This document shows, one piece after another, positions 40,326 through 50,893 of a stretch of 64,000 nucleotides of DNA. Position 1 is the first letter of the stretch. Every line of letters starts with the position of its first letter. This stretch comes from Streptomyces sp. MJM8645 (lineage in GTDB: Bacteria; Actinomycetota; Actinomycetes; Streptomycetales; Streptomycetaceae): assembly GCF_001625365.1 (NCBI RefSeq), contig NZ_LJJF01000001.1:1860001-1924000 (forward strand), written 5' to 3'. Under the pieces are notes generated by a model. That model saw nothing but the letters and a program-made list of their open reading frames with translations, did not search any database and was not told the DNA's origin. The position numbers and the translations under genes are program-made.

Positions 40326-42255
40326 CCACCATGACCACCACCACCGAAACCACCCCGGTCATCCCCCTGCCGGCCCGCGCCGCCACCGCCCTCACCGGCC
40401 TCGGCGCCCTCACCACCGCCGCCTCCGCCGCCCTCCCCTGGACCTGGACCTCCGACTTCCCCGGCGACCTCACCTACACCGGCTCCCCCGCCGGCCTCCA
40501 ATGGCTCGCCCTCGCCGCCGGACTCCTCACCCTCCTCCTGCTCCTCGCCACCCACGGCACCCCCGGCCTGCGCTGGGCCGCCCCCAGCCGCAGCCACAAC
40601 GCCGTCCTCTACGCCGCCACCGGTGCCCTCGCCGTCAGCGTCTTCTCCGTCGCCGCCATCGCCACCGAACTCGGCGGCCTCGCCAACCTCGAAGCCGGCG
40701 GCTGGATCCTCGCCGCCGGCGGCCTCCTCACCGTCATCGGCGCCCTCGGCCTGCCCCTCGACCGCCGCACCCGCGTCCCGCTGCGCATCCTCGACAGGCG
40801 CCTCTTCCTGCTCGTCCCCGTCGCCCCCGCCGGCTGGTTCGCCGCCCACGCCATCCCCGGCGACCAGCCCGTCGCCCCCGTGATGACCGCCCTCGCGGGC
40901 GCCCTCGCCATCGCCGCCGGCGTCGTCCTGCTCCTCCAGCTCGGCCACCTCGCCCACACCTGGCTGCGCCTGGGCACCGTCGACCGGCCGCTGCCCGCGC
41001 CGCGCCAACTCCCCTCCTGGGCCGAAGTCCTGACCATCGTCCTGGCCTTCGGCCTCGGACTGTTCACGATCACCTTCGGCATCGACACCGAGTACGGCGA
41101 ACTCTTCATCGGCTACCTGCTGCTCGCCGCCCTCGTCGTCCCCGCCCTCACCCGGTCCGGCCTGCTCGCCCGGCTGCGCGCCCTGACCGTCAAGCACCGC
41201 CCCGTCACCACCGGCGCCGCCTTCGCCGCCGCCGCCAGCTTCCCCTTCACCCAGACCAGCGACCAGTACACCTCCGTCGCCACCAACATCCTGATCTTCG
41301 CCACCGTCGCCCTCGGCCTCAACATCGTCGTCGGCCTCGCCGGCCTGCTCGACCTCGGCTACGTCGCCTTCCTCGGCGTCGGCGCCTACGCCGCCGCCCT
41401 GGTCTCCGGCTCCCCCGCCTCCCCCATCCACGTCCAGTTCCCGTTCTGGGCCGCGATGCTCACCGGCGCCGCCGTCTCCATGGTCTTCGGCGTCCTCATC
41501 GGCGCCCCCACGCTGCGCCTGCGCGGCGACTACCTCGCCATCGTCACCCTCGGCTTCGGCGAGATCTTCCGCATCACCATGCTCAACCTCAACGGCACCA
41601 CCGGCCCCAAGGTCACCAACGGCTCCAACGGCATCCCCCGGATCCCCGACCTGGAGATCCTCGGCTTCGACCTCGGCAAGCCGCACACCGTCGCCGGCAT
41701 CGAACTCGGCCGCTTCTCCAACTACTACCTGCTGATGCTCCTCGTCACCGCCCTGGTCGTGCTCGTCTTCGCCCGGGTCGGCAACTCCCGCATCGGCCGC
41801 GCCTGGGTCGCCATCCGCGAGGACGAGACCGCCGCCGAAGCCATGGGCATCAACGGCTTCCGCCTCAAACTCCTCGCCTTCGCCCTCGGCGCCTGCCTCG
41901 CCGGCCTCGCCGGCACCGTCCAGGCCCACGTCAGCTACACCGTCACCCCCGACCAGTACACCTTCGCCGAGGCCCTCCCGCCCAACTCCGCGTTCCTGCT
42001 CGCCGCCGTCATCCTCGGCGGCATGGGCACCATCAGCGGGCCCCTCGCCGGCGCCACCCTCCTCTTCCTCATCCCCAAGAAGCTCGAATTCCTCTCCGAC
42101 TACCAGCTGCTCGCCTTCGGCGCCGCCCTGATCATCCTGATGCGCGTCCGCCCCGAAGGCCTCATCCCCAACCGGCGCCGCCAACTGGAGTTCCACGAGG
42201 CCGCCATCCCGGCCCAGCCCGCCGGCGACGGCGCCGCACTCACCAAGGCAGGGGC

Positions 42256-42259
<4 letters not shown>
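40322..42259 (+). CDS. livM: Branched-chain amino acid ABC transporter permease LivM with extended N-terminus
   Basis: A 645-aa membrane protein. The C-terminal ~350 residues are a standard LivM (NIVVGLAGLLDLGYVAFLGVGAYAAAL, LGFGEIFRITMLNLNGTTGPKVTNGSNGI, RIGRAWVAIREDETAAEAMGINGFRLKLLAFALGA, ILGGMGTISGPLAGATLLFLIPKKLEFL). The N-terminal ~290 residues add several extra hydrophobic segments (ALTGLGALTTAASAALPW, LQWLALAAGLLTLLLLLA, LEAGGWILAAGGLLTVIGALGL and more) not found in the E. coli protein. GTG 40322 overlaps the livH stop; an ATG nine bases later is an alternative. It couples to livG by GTGA. Confidence 0.95.
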
Positions 42260-43802
<1,543 letters not shown>

Positions 43803-43842
43803 CGCCTCCACGCATCCACGCATCCACGCCTCCACGCACGAA

Positions 43843-43871
43843 GGGCCCGGCAGATGAGATCTGCCGGGCCC
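43843..43871. terminator. Bidirectional terminator between livF and the response regulator
   Basis: Perfect 13-bp stem GGGCCCGGCAGAT (43843-43855) / ATCTGCCGGGCCC (43859-43871) with a 3-nt loop between two converging genes. Just upstream, 43803-43838 holds a short CGCATCCA-type 9-bp tandem repeat. Confidence 0.85.
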
Positions 43872-43884
43872 TCCTCGCATCCGT

Positions 43885-44541
43885 CTACTCGGACGCGTCC
43901 TCGTCCGCCTTCTTGCGGTCCTGGGCCGCGCCCTCCTCGATGACCGCCTCGGCCACCGCGGCCATCGTCATCCGACGGTCCATCGACGTCTTCTGGATCC
44001 ACCGGAACGCCGCCGGCTCGTTCAGCCCGAACTTCGTCTGCAGCACGCCCTTCGCCCGGTCCACCAGCTTCCGGGTCTCCAGCCGCTGGGTGAGATCCGC
44101 GATCTCCTCCTCCAGCGTGCGCATCTCGGTGTACCGCGACACCGCCATCTCGATCGCCGGCACCAGATCCGCCTTGCTGAACGGCTTCACGATGTACGCC
44201 ATCGCCCCGGCGTCCCGCGCCCGGTCCACCAGCTCCCGCTGCGAGAACGCCGTCAGCATCAGAACCGGCGCCAGGTGCTTCTCGTGGATCTGCTCGGCGG
44301 CGGAGAGCCCGTCCAGCACCGGCATCTTCACATCGAAGATCGCGAGGTCCGGCCGAAGCTCCTCCACCAGCTTCACCGCCGTAGCCCCGTCCCCGGCCTC
44401 ACCGACGACGGTGTACCCCTCCTCTTCGAGCATCTCCTTGAGGTCAAGGCGGATCAGCGCCTCATCCTCGGCGATCACAATCCGAGTGATCTGGGGCGAA
44501 TCGGTCTCAAGCGGCTGTGCCTGCTCGTCGGCGGTGCTCAC
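43885..44541 (-). CDS. ANTAR-domain response regulator (PdtaR-like)
   Basis: A 218-aa two-domain regulator. The receiver domain ITRIVIAEDEALIRLDLKEMLEEEGYTVVGEAGDGATAVKLVEELRPDLAIFDVKMP has phosphoacceptor Asp70 and the switch residues TAFS and KPF. The C-terminal ANTAR RNA-binding domain is LEEEIADLTQRLETRKLVDRAKGVLQTKFGLNEPAAFRWIQKTSMDRRMTMAAVAEAVI. Such proteins act as transcription antiterminators that bind tandem hairpins in leaders, and PdtaR is the best-known actinobacterial one. GTG 44541, with AGGAG four bases upstream, is the best start; an ATG at 44571 is also in frame. The cognate kinase is not nearby. Confidence 0.95.
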   Translation of the reverse strand: MSTADEQAQPLETDSPQITRIVIAEDEALIRLDLKEMLEEEGYTVVGEAGDGATAVKLVEELRPDLAIFDVKMPVLDGLSAAEQIHEKHLAPVLMLTAFSQRELVDRARDAGAMAYIVKPFSKADLVPAIEMAVSRYTEMRTLEEEIADLTQRLETRKLVDRAKGVLQTKFGLNEPAAFRWIQKTSMDRRMTMAAVAEAVIEEGAAQDRKKADEDASE

Positions 44542-44633
44542 GGGGCTCCTAGTTCCGGCGGGGTACTGCATGCACGAGGGTACCTAGCTGCGCCCAACAG
44601 CGCTCACAGGGTATCCTTCACGGGCGCGAACTT

Positions 44634-44719
44634 GCCGGGTTGGTGGAAGGGCAGACACGATCGCCTCAAAAGCGATTGCTCGAAAGGGCGTGTGGGTTCG
44701 AATCCCACACTCGGCACCA
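44634..44719 (+). tRNA. tRNA-Leu (CAA)
   Basis: An 86-base class II tRNA gene with encoded CCA. The acceptor GCCGGGT (44634-44640) pairs with ACTCGGC. The anticodon loop CTCAAAA gives anticodon CAA for UUG, a long variable arm follows, and the T arm is GTGTGGGTTCGAATCCCACAC. A T-rich stretch (AATTTTTCTC) right after it may end transcription. Confidence 0.97.
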
Positions 44720-44820
44720 TAATTTTTCTCGCATTCCCAGGCTTAGGGAAATTCACCTCATCTAGTGGATCACATCCAAAGGGTCCACGGTCCGGCCTGT
44801 CGAGTTCCAATCTGACGCAC

Positions 44821-45606
44821 ATGACGTCTCCCTCTGTGCGCGAACAAGCCGTACACCTCCTCCGTCGAGGTGTACGCAATGCCGATGTCGCCCGACGACT
44901 CCGGGTCTCTCCTGGCACGGTCTCCTGGTGGAAGCATCAAGACCTCGCCAAACGCCATCAGCTCCCCGGCCGCAAGCGTTCCACATGCATGCACTGCTAC
45001 GGCGACGACCTGGACCGCGGCGCCTACTCCTACCTACTCGGCCTCTACCTCGGCGACGGCCACATCCTGCTCCCCAACGAGTACCGCAGGACGCAGAGCC
45101 TTCAGATCACCTGTGACGATCACTGGCCGGGAATCACCGACTCCGTCGAAAACGCCATGCGCCTGGTCTTTCCCAGGAACAAGCCCTGCAGAGTCCGACG
45201 GACCGGCTGTCACGACGTCAAGCTCTACTCGAATCACCTGACCTGCCACTTCCCCCAACACGGTCCCGGCAAGAAGCACGAACGCACCATAGCCCTGGAA
45301 CCCTGGCAGCAGGAGATCGTCGACGCCCATCCGTGGGAGTTCCTGCGCGGCCTGATCCACTCCGACGGCTGCCGCATCACCAACTGGACGACGCGAATGG
45401 TCGGCGGCGTCAAGAAGCGCTACGAGTACCCGCGTTACTTCTTCACCAACACCTCGACCGACATCATCGGCCTGTTCACCGCCACCCTCGACGCCGTCGG
45501 CGTCCAGTGGAAGGCCGCGGCCCGGCCGACCGGTGCCACCAATATCTCCGTCGCCCGCAAGGACTCCGTCGCCCTCATGGACGCCCACATCGGCCCCAAG
45601 TACTGA
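44821..45606 (+). CDS. HTH-containing LAGLIDADG homing-endonuclease-like protein
   Basis: A 261-aa protein. The N-terminal helix-turn-helix SVREQAVHLLRRGVRNADVARRLRVSPGTVSWWKHQD is at about residues 5-41 and a possible zinc knuckle CMHC at 57-60. Two LAGLIDADG motifs follow, YLLGLYLGDG (71-80) and FLRGLIHSDG (174-183), each with the acidic residue (Asp79, Asp182) that binds catalytic Mg. No intein splice motifs or intron are seen, so it is free-standing. It lies 102 bp downstream of tRNA-Leu, with a leader of lower GC. It may cleave DNA as a mobile homing enzyme or act as a domesticated regulator. Confidence 0.82.
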   Translation: MTSPSVREQAVHLLRRGVRNADVARRLRVSPGTVSWWKHQDLAKRHQLPGRKRSTCMHCYGDDLDRGAYSYLLGLYLGDGHILLPNEYRRTQSLQITCDDHWPGITDSVENAMRLVFPRNKPCRVRRTGCHDVKLYSNHLTCHFPQHGPGKKHERTIALEPWQQEIVDAHPWEFLRGLIHSDGCRITNWTTRMVGGVKKRYEYPRYFFTNTSTDIIGLFTATLDAVGVQWKAAARPTGATNISVARKDSVALMDAHIGPKY

Positions 45607-45611
45607 CAGTG

Positions 45612-45643
45612 GCGGCGCGGCCCCTCCGGAAGGGCCGCGCCGC
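45612..45643. terminator. Bidirectional terminator between the LAGLIDADG gene and pyk
   Basis: Perfect 12-bp stem GCGGCGCGGCCC (45612-45623) / GGGCCGCGCCGC (45632-45643) with an 8-nt loop between two converging genes, 5 bp from either stop. Confidence 0.85.
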
Positions 45644-45648
45644 GCCGG

Positions 45649-47079
45649 TCAGTTGTCCAGGGTCCCGACGTGGTGGACGCGGACGAGGTTGGTGGAGCCG
45701 GCGAGGCCGGGCGGGGAGCCGGCGGTGATGACGACGATGTCGCCCTTCTGGCAGCGGCCGAGCGACAGGAGGGCCGCGTCGACCTGTTCGACCATCTGGT
45801 CGGTGGTGGGGGCGAAGGGGCCGAGGAAGGTCTCGACGCCCCAGGTGAGGGCGAGTTGGCTGCGGACGGCGGGTTCGTAGGTGAAGGCGAGGACGGGGAT
45901 GGGTGAGCGGTAGCGGGTCAGCCGGCGCGCGGTGTCGCCGGACTGGGTGAAGGCGATGAGGTATTTGGCGTCCAGGAAGTCGCCGATCTCGGCGGCCGCG
46001 CGGGCGACGGCGCCGCCCTGGGTGCGCGGCTTGTTGCCGGTGGTCAGGGGCGGCAGTCCGGCGGCGAGGATGTCGGTTTCGGCGGCCTCGATGATGCGGC
46101 TCATGGTCTTGACGGTCTCGACGGGGTACTTGCCGACGGAGGTCTCGCCGGAGAGCATCACGGCGTCGGTCCCGTCGAGGACGGCGTTGGCGACGTCGGA
46201 GGCCTCGGCCCGGGTGGGCCGGGAGGCGTTGATCATCGAGTCGAGCATCTGGGTGGCGACGATGACCGGCTTGGCGTTGCGCTTGGCGAGCTTGACGGCG
46301 CGCTTCTGGACGAGCGGGACCTGTTCGAGGGGCATCTCCACGCCCAGGTCGCCGCGGGCCACCATGATGCCGTCGAAGGCGTCGACGATGGATTCCAGGT
46401 TGTCGACCGCCTGCGGCTTCTCGATCTTGGCGATGACGGGGACGAGGCGCCCCTCCTCGGCCATGATCCGGTGGACGTCCTCGATGTCGCGGCCGCTGCG
46501 GACGAAGGAGAGCGCGATCAGGTCGGCGCCGGTGCGCAGGCCCCACCGCAGGTCGGCGACGTCCTTGTCGCTGAGTGCGGGGACGGAGACGGCGACGCCG
46601 GGGAGGTTGAGGCCCTTGTGGTCGGAGACGAGGCCGCCTTCGATGACGAGGCAGCGCACGCGCGGCCCGTCGACCTCGACGACCTCCAGGGTGACCCGGC
46701 CGTCGTCGACGAGGATGCGTTCGCCGCGGGTGACGTCCGCGGCGAGGCCGGGGTAGGTGGTGCCGCAGATGTCCTTGTCTCCGACGACGCCGTTGTCGGT
46801 GGAGATGGTGAACTCGTCGCCGCGTTCGAGAAGTACGGGGCCGTGGGCGAAGGTGTCGAGCCGGATCTTCGGGCCTTGAAGGTCGACGAGGATGCCGACG
46901 CTGCGGCCGCTCTCGTCGGCGGCCTTGCGGACGCGGCGGTAGCGTTCCTCGTGCTCGTCGTGGGATCCGTGGCTGAGGTTGAAGCGGGCGATGTCCATTC
47001 CGGCGTCGACCAGGGATTTGATCTGGTCGTACGAGTCGGTGGCCGGCCCGAGGGTGCAGACGATTTTTGCTCGGCGCAT
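45649..47079 (-). CDS. pyk: Pyruvate kinase
   Basis: A 476-aa glycolytic enzyme converting phosphoenolpyruvate and ADP to pyruvate and ATP. MRRAKIVCTLGPATDS, FNLSHGSHDEHEERY, LVDLQGPKIRLDTF, the catalytic IAKIEKPQAVDNL (active-site Lys), MVARGDLGVEMPLEQVPLVQKRAV, ATQMLDSMI, RAEASDVANAVLDGTDAVMLSGETSVGKYPVE and the C-terminal allosteric domain are all present. Start ATG 47079 matches the family; upstream ATGs give non-homologous extensions. A ThrArgAla motif (RPTRAEASD) and the residue pattern suggest K-dependence similar to other bacteria, but this was not tested. Confidence 0.98.
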   Translation of the reverse strand: MRRAKIVCTLGPATDSYDQIKSLVDAGMDIARFNLSHGSHDEHEERYRRVRKAADESGRSVGILVDLQGPKIRLDTFAHGPVLLERGDEFTISTDNGVVGDKDICGTTYPGLAADVTRGERILVDDGRVTLEVVEVDGPRVRCLVIEGGLVSDHKGLNLPGVAVSVPALSDKDVADLRWGLRTGADLIALSFVRSGRDIEDVHRIMAEEGRLVPVIAKIEKPQAVDNLESIVDAFDGIMVARGDLGVEMPLEQVPLVQKRAVKLAKRNAKPVIVATQMLDSMINASRPTRAEASDVANAVLDGTDAVMLSGETSVGKYPVETVKTMSRIIEAAETDILAAGLPPLTTGNKPRTQGGAVARAAAEIGDFLDAKYLIAFTQSGDTARRLTRYRSPIPVLAFTYEPAVRSQLALTWGVETFLGPFAPTTDQMVEQVDAALLSLGRCQKGDIVVITAGSPPGLAGSTNLVRVHHVGTLDN

Positions 47080-47360
47080 ACTGCTGAGGGTAGGCATTAC
47101 CGGCGCGTAACCACGACGCGGGTCCGGACGGCGGGATGACCTTTGCCGTAAGGCGAGTTGAACAATCTGACACATCCTCGGACCGGTGTGCGAGCACCTG
47201 CCCGGGTGCCGTCGCCGTCCGGCCTTCCGATGCGAACCCGTGAAGGGGTGTTCACCCTTGGTTCACCGCCGGTTCGGCCGCCGCTCCCCGCCCGGCGGGA
47301 CGCTCGTCACCCCCGGGTGACCACCCGGACGACGTAGCGGACGAGGGGGAGGCGTTCGGC
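47080..47360. other. Divergent intergenic region between pyk and the SBP/VWA operon
   Basis: 281 bp containing both promoters. A 16-bp palindrome is at 47306-47321 and a shorter one (GGGTG-TT-CACCC) is near 47245. No gene was recognised in it. Confidence 0.5.
47306..47321. promoter_or_regulatory. Palindrome upstream of the SBP/VWA operon
   Basis: GTCACCCCCGGGTGAC: 7-bp perfect arms with a two-base centre, 40-55 bp before the ATG of the first gene. It could be an operator or a leader hairpin. Confidence 0.45.
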
Positions 47361-48437
47361 ATGAGACGCACTCTGGGGGTGTTGGCGGCGTTGGCCCTGC
47401 TGGGCGGGGTGACGTACGCACTGATCCCGCAGGACGACCCGGGCGGCGACATCGTCACCGTCTCCGGCCTGATCGGTTCGGAGAAGCGCGACTTCTTCCA
47501 GGATCCGCAGGTCGTCGCCGAGTTGGCCAAGCAGGGCATGAAGGTGAACGCGGAGAGCATCGGCTCCTGGCTGATGGACGGCGACGCGAAGGACTTCGCG
47601 TTCCCGGCCAGTCAGCCGCCGGCCGACAAGCTGCGCGTGGACTGGAACATCAAGGAGGTCCCGGTCCAGCCGTTCTACTCGCCGCTGGTGATCCTCGCGC
47701 ACCGCCCGGTGGCGGATGTCCTGATGGGCAACGGCCTGGCCACCCTGGACCATTCCACCGGGCTGTGGACGTTCCGGATGGACGCCTACCTGGCCGCGCT
47801 GAAGGCCGGCCGCACCTGGCCGGACCTCGCGGGCGCGACCGAGCACGCGGAGTTGAAGGGCCCGGTGTTCCTCACCACCACCGACCCGGAGACGTCCTCC
47901 TCGGGGGCGCTGCACATCGCCCTGCTGTCGTACCTGTTGAACAACCGCCAGGTGGTCTACGACCAGGCCGGGATCGACGCCACCAAGGACGTGCTGCGCA
48001 CGGCGACGGCGATCCAGGGCGGCCAGAAGAGCAGCAGCGACGAGCCGTTCAAGGCCTTCCTGGCCGGGGTCGGCAATCCGCTGGTGCTCGCGTACGAGTC
48101 GCAGGCCGCCGCGATGGTGCTGAAGGGCGAGTCGACCGGCGACATGGTGGTGCTGTACCCGGACACCACCATCTACACCGACCACACCATCGTCGGCCGC
48201 ACGCCGAACGGCCGGCGGCTGGCCGCCCAGCTGCACGACAACGCCGAACTGCGCCGGCTGGAGGCGAAGTTCGGCTTCCGTCCGCAGGACGACCCGGATG
48301 CCTTCGCCGCGCTGGTGAAGGGCAAGACCCCGGTCCTGGCGCCCAATCTCGCGGCGGCGAAGGTCAACCAGCCGCAGATTCCCGTGCCCGACATCCTGAC
48401 CAGGCTGATCAAGGCCGCCAAGGGGAAGGCTCAGTGA
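47361..48437 (+). CDS. Membrane-anchored extracellular solute-binding-like protein
   Basis: A 358-aa protein with one N-terminal signal/anchor helix (MRRTLGVLAALALLGGVTYALI) and no lipobox. It has a type II solute-binding fold: DIVTVSGLIGSEKRDFF, QPFYSPLVILAHRPVADVL, TWPDLAGATEHAELKGPVFLTTTDPETSSSGALHIALLSYLL (the SxSG ligand segment), GDMVVLYPDTTIYTDHTIV. It resembles molybdate/sulfate-type binding proteins, but no permease or ATPase lies nearby. It starts after GGGGGAGG and overlaps the SBP-VWA gene by GTGA, so the two probably function together outside the membrane. Confidence 0.75.
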   Translation: MRRTLGVLAALALLGGVTYALIPQDDPGGDIVTVSGLIGSEKRDFFQDPQVVAELAKQGMKVNAESIGSWLMDGDAKDFAFPASQPPADKLRVDWNIKEVPVQPFYSPLVILAHRPVADVLMGNGLATLDHSTGLWTFRMDAYLAALKAGRTWPDLAGATEHAELKGPVFLTTTDPETSSSGALHIALLSYLLNNRQVVYDQAGIDATKDVLRTATAIQGGQKSSSDEPFKAFLAGVGNPLVLAYESQAAAMVLKGESTGDMVVLYPDTTIYTDHTIVGRTPNGRRLAAQLHDNAELRRLEAKFGFRPQDDPDAFAALVKGKTPVLAPNLAAAKVNQPQIPVPDILTRLIKAAKGKAQ

Positions 48438-50077
48438 ACTCCCGGATGAAGAAGCACAGTTGGACGGTCGCCGCGCTGGCGACCCTGCTGGCGGCCGCCG
48501 CCTGCACCTCCACCCCGCCGGGCCCGAAGCCGTCCGACCCGCCGGCCACGACGGCGCAGCCGGGGGTGCTGCGGGTGCTGGCCGGCAGCGAGCTGCAGGA
48601 CCTGGCGCCGATCCTGGAAGACGCCAGGAAGGCGACCGGGGTGACGGTGCAGTTCTCCTGGACGGGCTCGCTGGACGGCGCGGACGCGGTGTCCTCGGGC
48701 CGGGCGGACGGCAAGTACGACGCGGTGTGGTTCCCGTCCAACCAGTACCTGCGGCTGGATGACGCGGGGAAGTCGAAGGTGCTGTCGGAGACGCCGGTGA
48801 TGGTGTCGCCGGTCGCGGTGGGGGTTCGCTCCTCGGTCCTCAACGAGCTCGGCTGGGGGGACGGTTCGAAGGTCTCCTGGGCGCAGATCGGGGATGCGGC
48901 GTCGGCCGGGAAGCTGGCGTACGGGATGGCGGACCCGTCCCGGTCGAACTCGGGCTTCTCGACGCTGGTGGCGGTGGCGTCGGCGTTCTCGGGTGCGGGG
49001 GCGGCGCTGACCGAGGGGGACGTGCAGAAGGCGGCGCCGCAGTTGAAGCAGTTCTTCACCGGCCAGAAGCTGACGTCGGGTTCCTCGGGCTGGCTGGCGC
49101 AGGCGTACACCCGGGCGGAGCCGGGCAAGGTCGGGGCGCTGGTGAACTACGAGTCGGTGCTGCTGTCGATGAACAAGTCGCTGGCGGCGGACCAGCAGTT
49201 GACGGTGATCCGCCCGGTGGACGGGGTGGTGTCGGCGGACTATCCGCTGTCGTTGCTGTCCTCGTCCGCGCAGCGGGAGCGGGACTCCTTCCAGCGGTTG
49301 ACGGCGTACCTGTTGAAGGAGGACGTGCAGAAACGGATCTCCGAGGTGACGCTGCGCCGCCCGGTGGCGCCGGGGGTGTCGCCGGCGGCCGGGCTGCCGG
49401 CGGACCGGCGGCGGGAGCTGCCGTTCCCGGGGAGCCGGGCGGTGGCGGACGGGCTGCTGGCCTCGTACCAGAACGAGCTGCGGCGGCCGTCGCGGACGGT
49501 GTACGTGCTGGACACCTCGGGGTCGATGGAGGGTTCGCGGATCTCGGCGCTGAAGTCGGCGCTGGGCCGGTTGACGGGGGCGGACGACACCCGGGCGGTG
49601 CGCCGGTTCCGGGACCGCGAGGAGGTGACGCTGATCTCCTTCGCGTCGAAGGTGAAGTGGGCGAGGACGCACGCGGTGCCGGCCTCGGGGAGCAAGCCGG
49701 GTCCGGAGGCGGAGCTGGCGTCGATCAACGCGGACGTGCAGTCGCTGGCGGCGTCGGGGGGTACGGCGCTGTACGACTCGCTGGAGGAGGCGTACCGGGT
49801 GATCGACCGGCAGCAGTCGGCAGCGGGGGACGACCGGTTCACGTCGATCGTGCTGATGACCGACGGGGAGAGCAACGAGGGGGCTTCGGACGGGGACTTC
49901 AAGCGGTTCCACGACGGGCTGCCGTCCGGGCAGAAGTCGATCCCGGTGTTCCCGATCAAGTTCGGGGAGGCGGCGGTGGGCCAGTTGCAGGGGATCGCGG
50001 ACGTGAGCGGCGGCAAGCTGTTCGACGGGTCGGGTTCGCTGGACGGGGTGTTCGAGGAGATTCGTGGCTACCAGTGA
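48434..50077 (+). CDS. Lipoprotein with solute-binding and von Willebrand A domains
   Basis: A 547-aa lipoprotein (GTG 48434, lipobox LLAAAAC with Cys24). Residues ~45-310 form an extracellular solute-binding domain (VLRVLAGSELQDLAPILEDARKATGVTVQFSWTGSLDGAD, ADPSRSNSGFSTLVAVASAF). A linker with RRELPFPGSRAV follows, then a VWA domain with an intact MIDAS: DTSGS at 360-364, Thr444 in ASGGTALYD, Asp477 in LMTDGES. The VWA domain should bind a protein partner through a divalent metal, so this may be a ligand-gated adhesion or assembly protein at the cell surface. It is coupled to both neighbours. Confidence 0.85.
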   Translation: MNSRMKKHSWTVAALATLLAAAACTSTPPGPKPSDPPATTAQPGVLRVLAGSELQDLAPILEDARKATGVTVQFSWTGSLDGADAVSSGRADGKYDAVWFPSNQYLRLDDAGKSKVLSETPVMVSPVAVGVRSSVLNELGWGDGSKVSWAQIGDAASAGKLAYGMADPSRSNSGFSTLVAVASAFSGAGAALTEGDVQKAAPQLKQFFTGQKLTSGSSGWLAQAYTRAEPGKVGALVNYESVLLSMNKSLAADQQLTVIRPVDGVVSADYPLSLLSSSAQRERDSFQRLTAYLLKEDVQKRISEVTLRRPVAPGVSPAAGLPADRRRELPFPGSRAVADGLLASYQNELRRPSRTVYVLDTSGSMEGSRISALKSALGRLTGADDTRAVRRFRDREEVTLISFASKVKWARTHAVPASGSKPGPEAELASINADVQSLAASGGTALYDSLEEAYRVIDRQQSAAGDDRFTSIVLMTDGESNEGASDGDFKRFHDGLPSGQKSIPVFPIKFGEAAVGQLQGIADVSGGKLFDGSGSLDGVFEEIRGYQ

Positions 50078-50642
50078 CGGGGCCGGCCGGCGGGTGCTGC
50101 GGTACCTGGAGTCGGCCCGGAACCTGGTCGGCTGCGGGGGCGGCGCGGTGGGGCTGGGGCTGCACTTCGCCGGGCTGGGCGGGGCGTGGTGGCCGGCGGT
50201 GGTGGCGGGGCTGTACGGGGCGGGCGCGCTGCTGACGCCGGGCCCGCGGACGGAGCCGCCCGTCGTCCTGCCCGTGGAGCCGCCCGTCGATCCGCTGGCG
50301 CCTCCGCTGCCGTCGACGCCCAGGCCGGAACCGACGCCCAGGTCGGAACCGGAGCCCGCACCGGAACCCGCACCGCGGCCCGATCCCGAGCTCGCGGCGC
50401 TGTCCGACTACCTGGCCACGGTGCCGCTGCCGGATTCGGCGGGGGTGGCGGGCCTGCTGGCGGCGCTGCGCTCGGCGGGGCCGGGGCCGGTGCCGGCGGA
50501 GATCGTGCGGCACCGGCTGCCGGTGGCGGTGGCCGGCTACCTGCGGGCGCTGACCTGGCGGCCGTGGGCGGGGCCGGACGCGCCGGACCCGGAGGCGGAG
50601 CTCGGCCGCGAGGTGCGCCGGCTGGTCGCGGAGCTGAACTGA
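50064..50642 (+). CDS. Membrane protein with proline-rich linker, third gene of the SBP/VWA operon
   Basis: A 192-aa protein from GTG 50064 (AGGAG at good spacing), overlapping the VWA gene by 14 bases. A hydrophobic region of about two helices (LVGCGGGAVGLGLHFAGLGGAWWPAVVAGLYGAGALL, residues ~20-58) precedes a Pro/Glu-rich linker (residues ~60-110). The C-terminal helical domain is ELAALSDYLATVPLPDSAGVAGLLAALRSAGPGPVPAEIVRHRLPVAVAGYLRALTW. I recognise no family. Its position suggests it anchors or assists the two extracellular proteins. Confidence 0.7.
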   Translation: MATSDGAGRRVLRYLESARNLVGCGGGAVGLGLHFAGLGGAWWPAVVAGLYGAGALLTPGPRTEPPVVLPVEPPVDPLAPPLPSTPRPEPTPRSEPEPAPEPAPRPDPELAALSDYLATVPLPDSAGVAGLLAALRSAGPGPVPAEIVRHRLPVAVAGYLRALTWRPWAGPDAPDPEAELGREVRRLVAELN

Positions 50643-50643
50643 G

Positions 50644-50673
50644 GGTCCTGCCTGAAAAAGCCCAGGCAGGACC
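50644..50673 (+). terminator. Terminator of the SBP/VWA operon
   Basis: Perfect 11-bp stem GGTCCTGCCTG (50644-50654) / CAGGCAGGACC (50663-50673) with an A-rich 8-nt loop immediately after the third gene. Confidence 0.8.
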
Positions 50674-50893
50674 AGGCCGGAACCCCTTACCACCCCACCC
50701 TCCGCGCACCCCCGTCACGAACGAGTCGCCAAGATCTCACCTGCTGGAAACGTCGGAGGGCTATTCACCGGCCGGGCCCGCACGGCACACTTCTACGCGC
50801 GTCCTTCTACGCGCGTCGATGCGCGTCGGCACGCCACCCGAACACCAGTTGACGGTCCATCGGCCCGTCAGTCCCCACCCGGGAGAGTCGTCC

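Noticed and set aside
44634-45606. tRNA-Leu as an integration site of a mobile island
   Set aside because: No integrase, no repeated tRNA 3' end and only one atypical gene before the housekeeping gene pyk, so there is no evidence for an integrated element.
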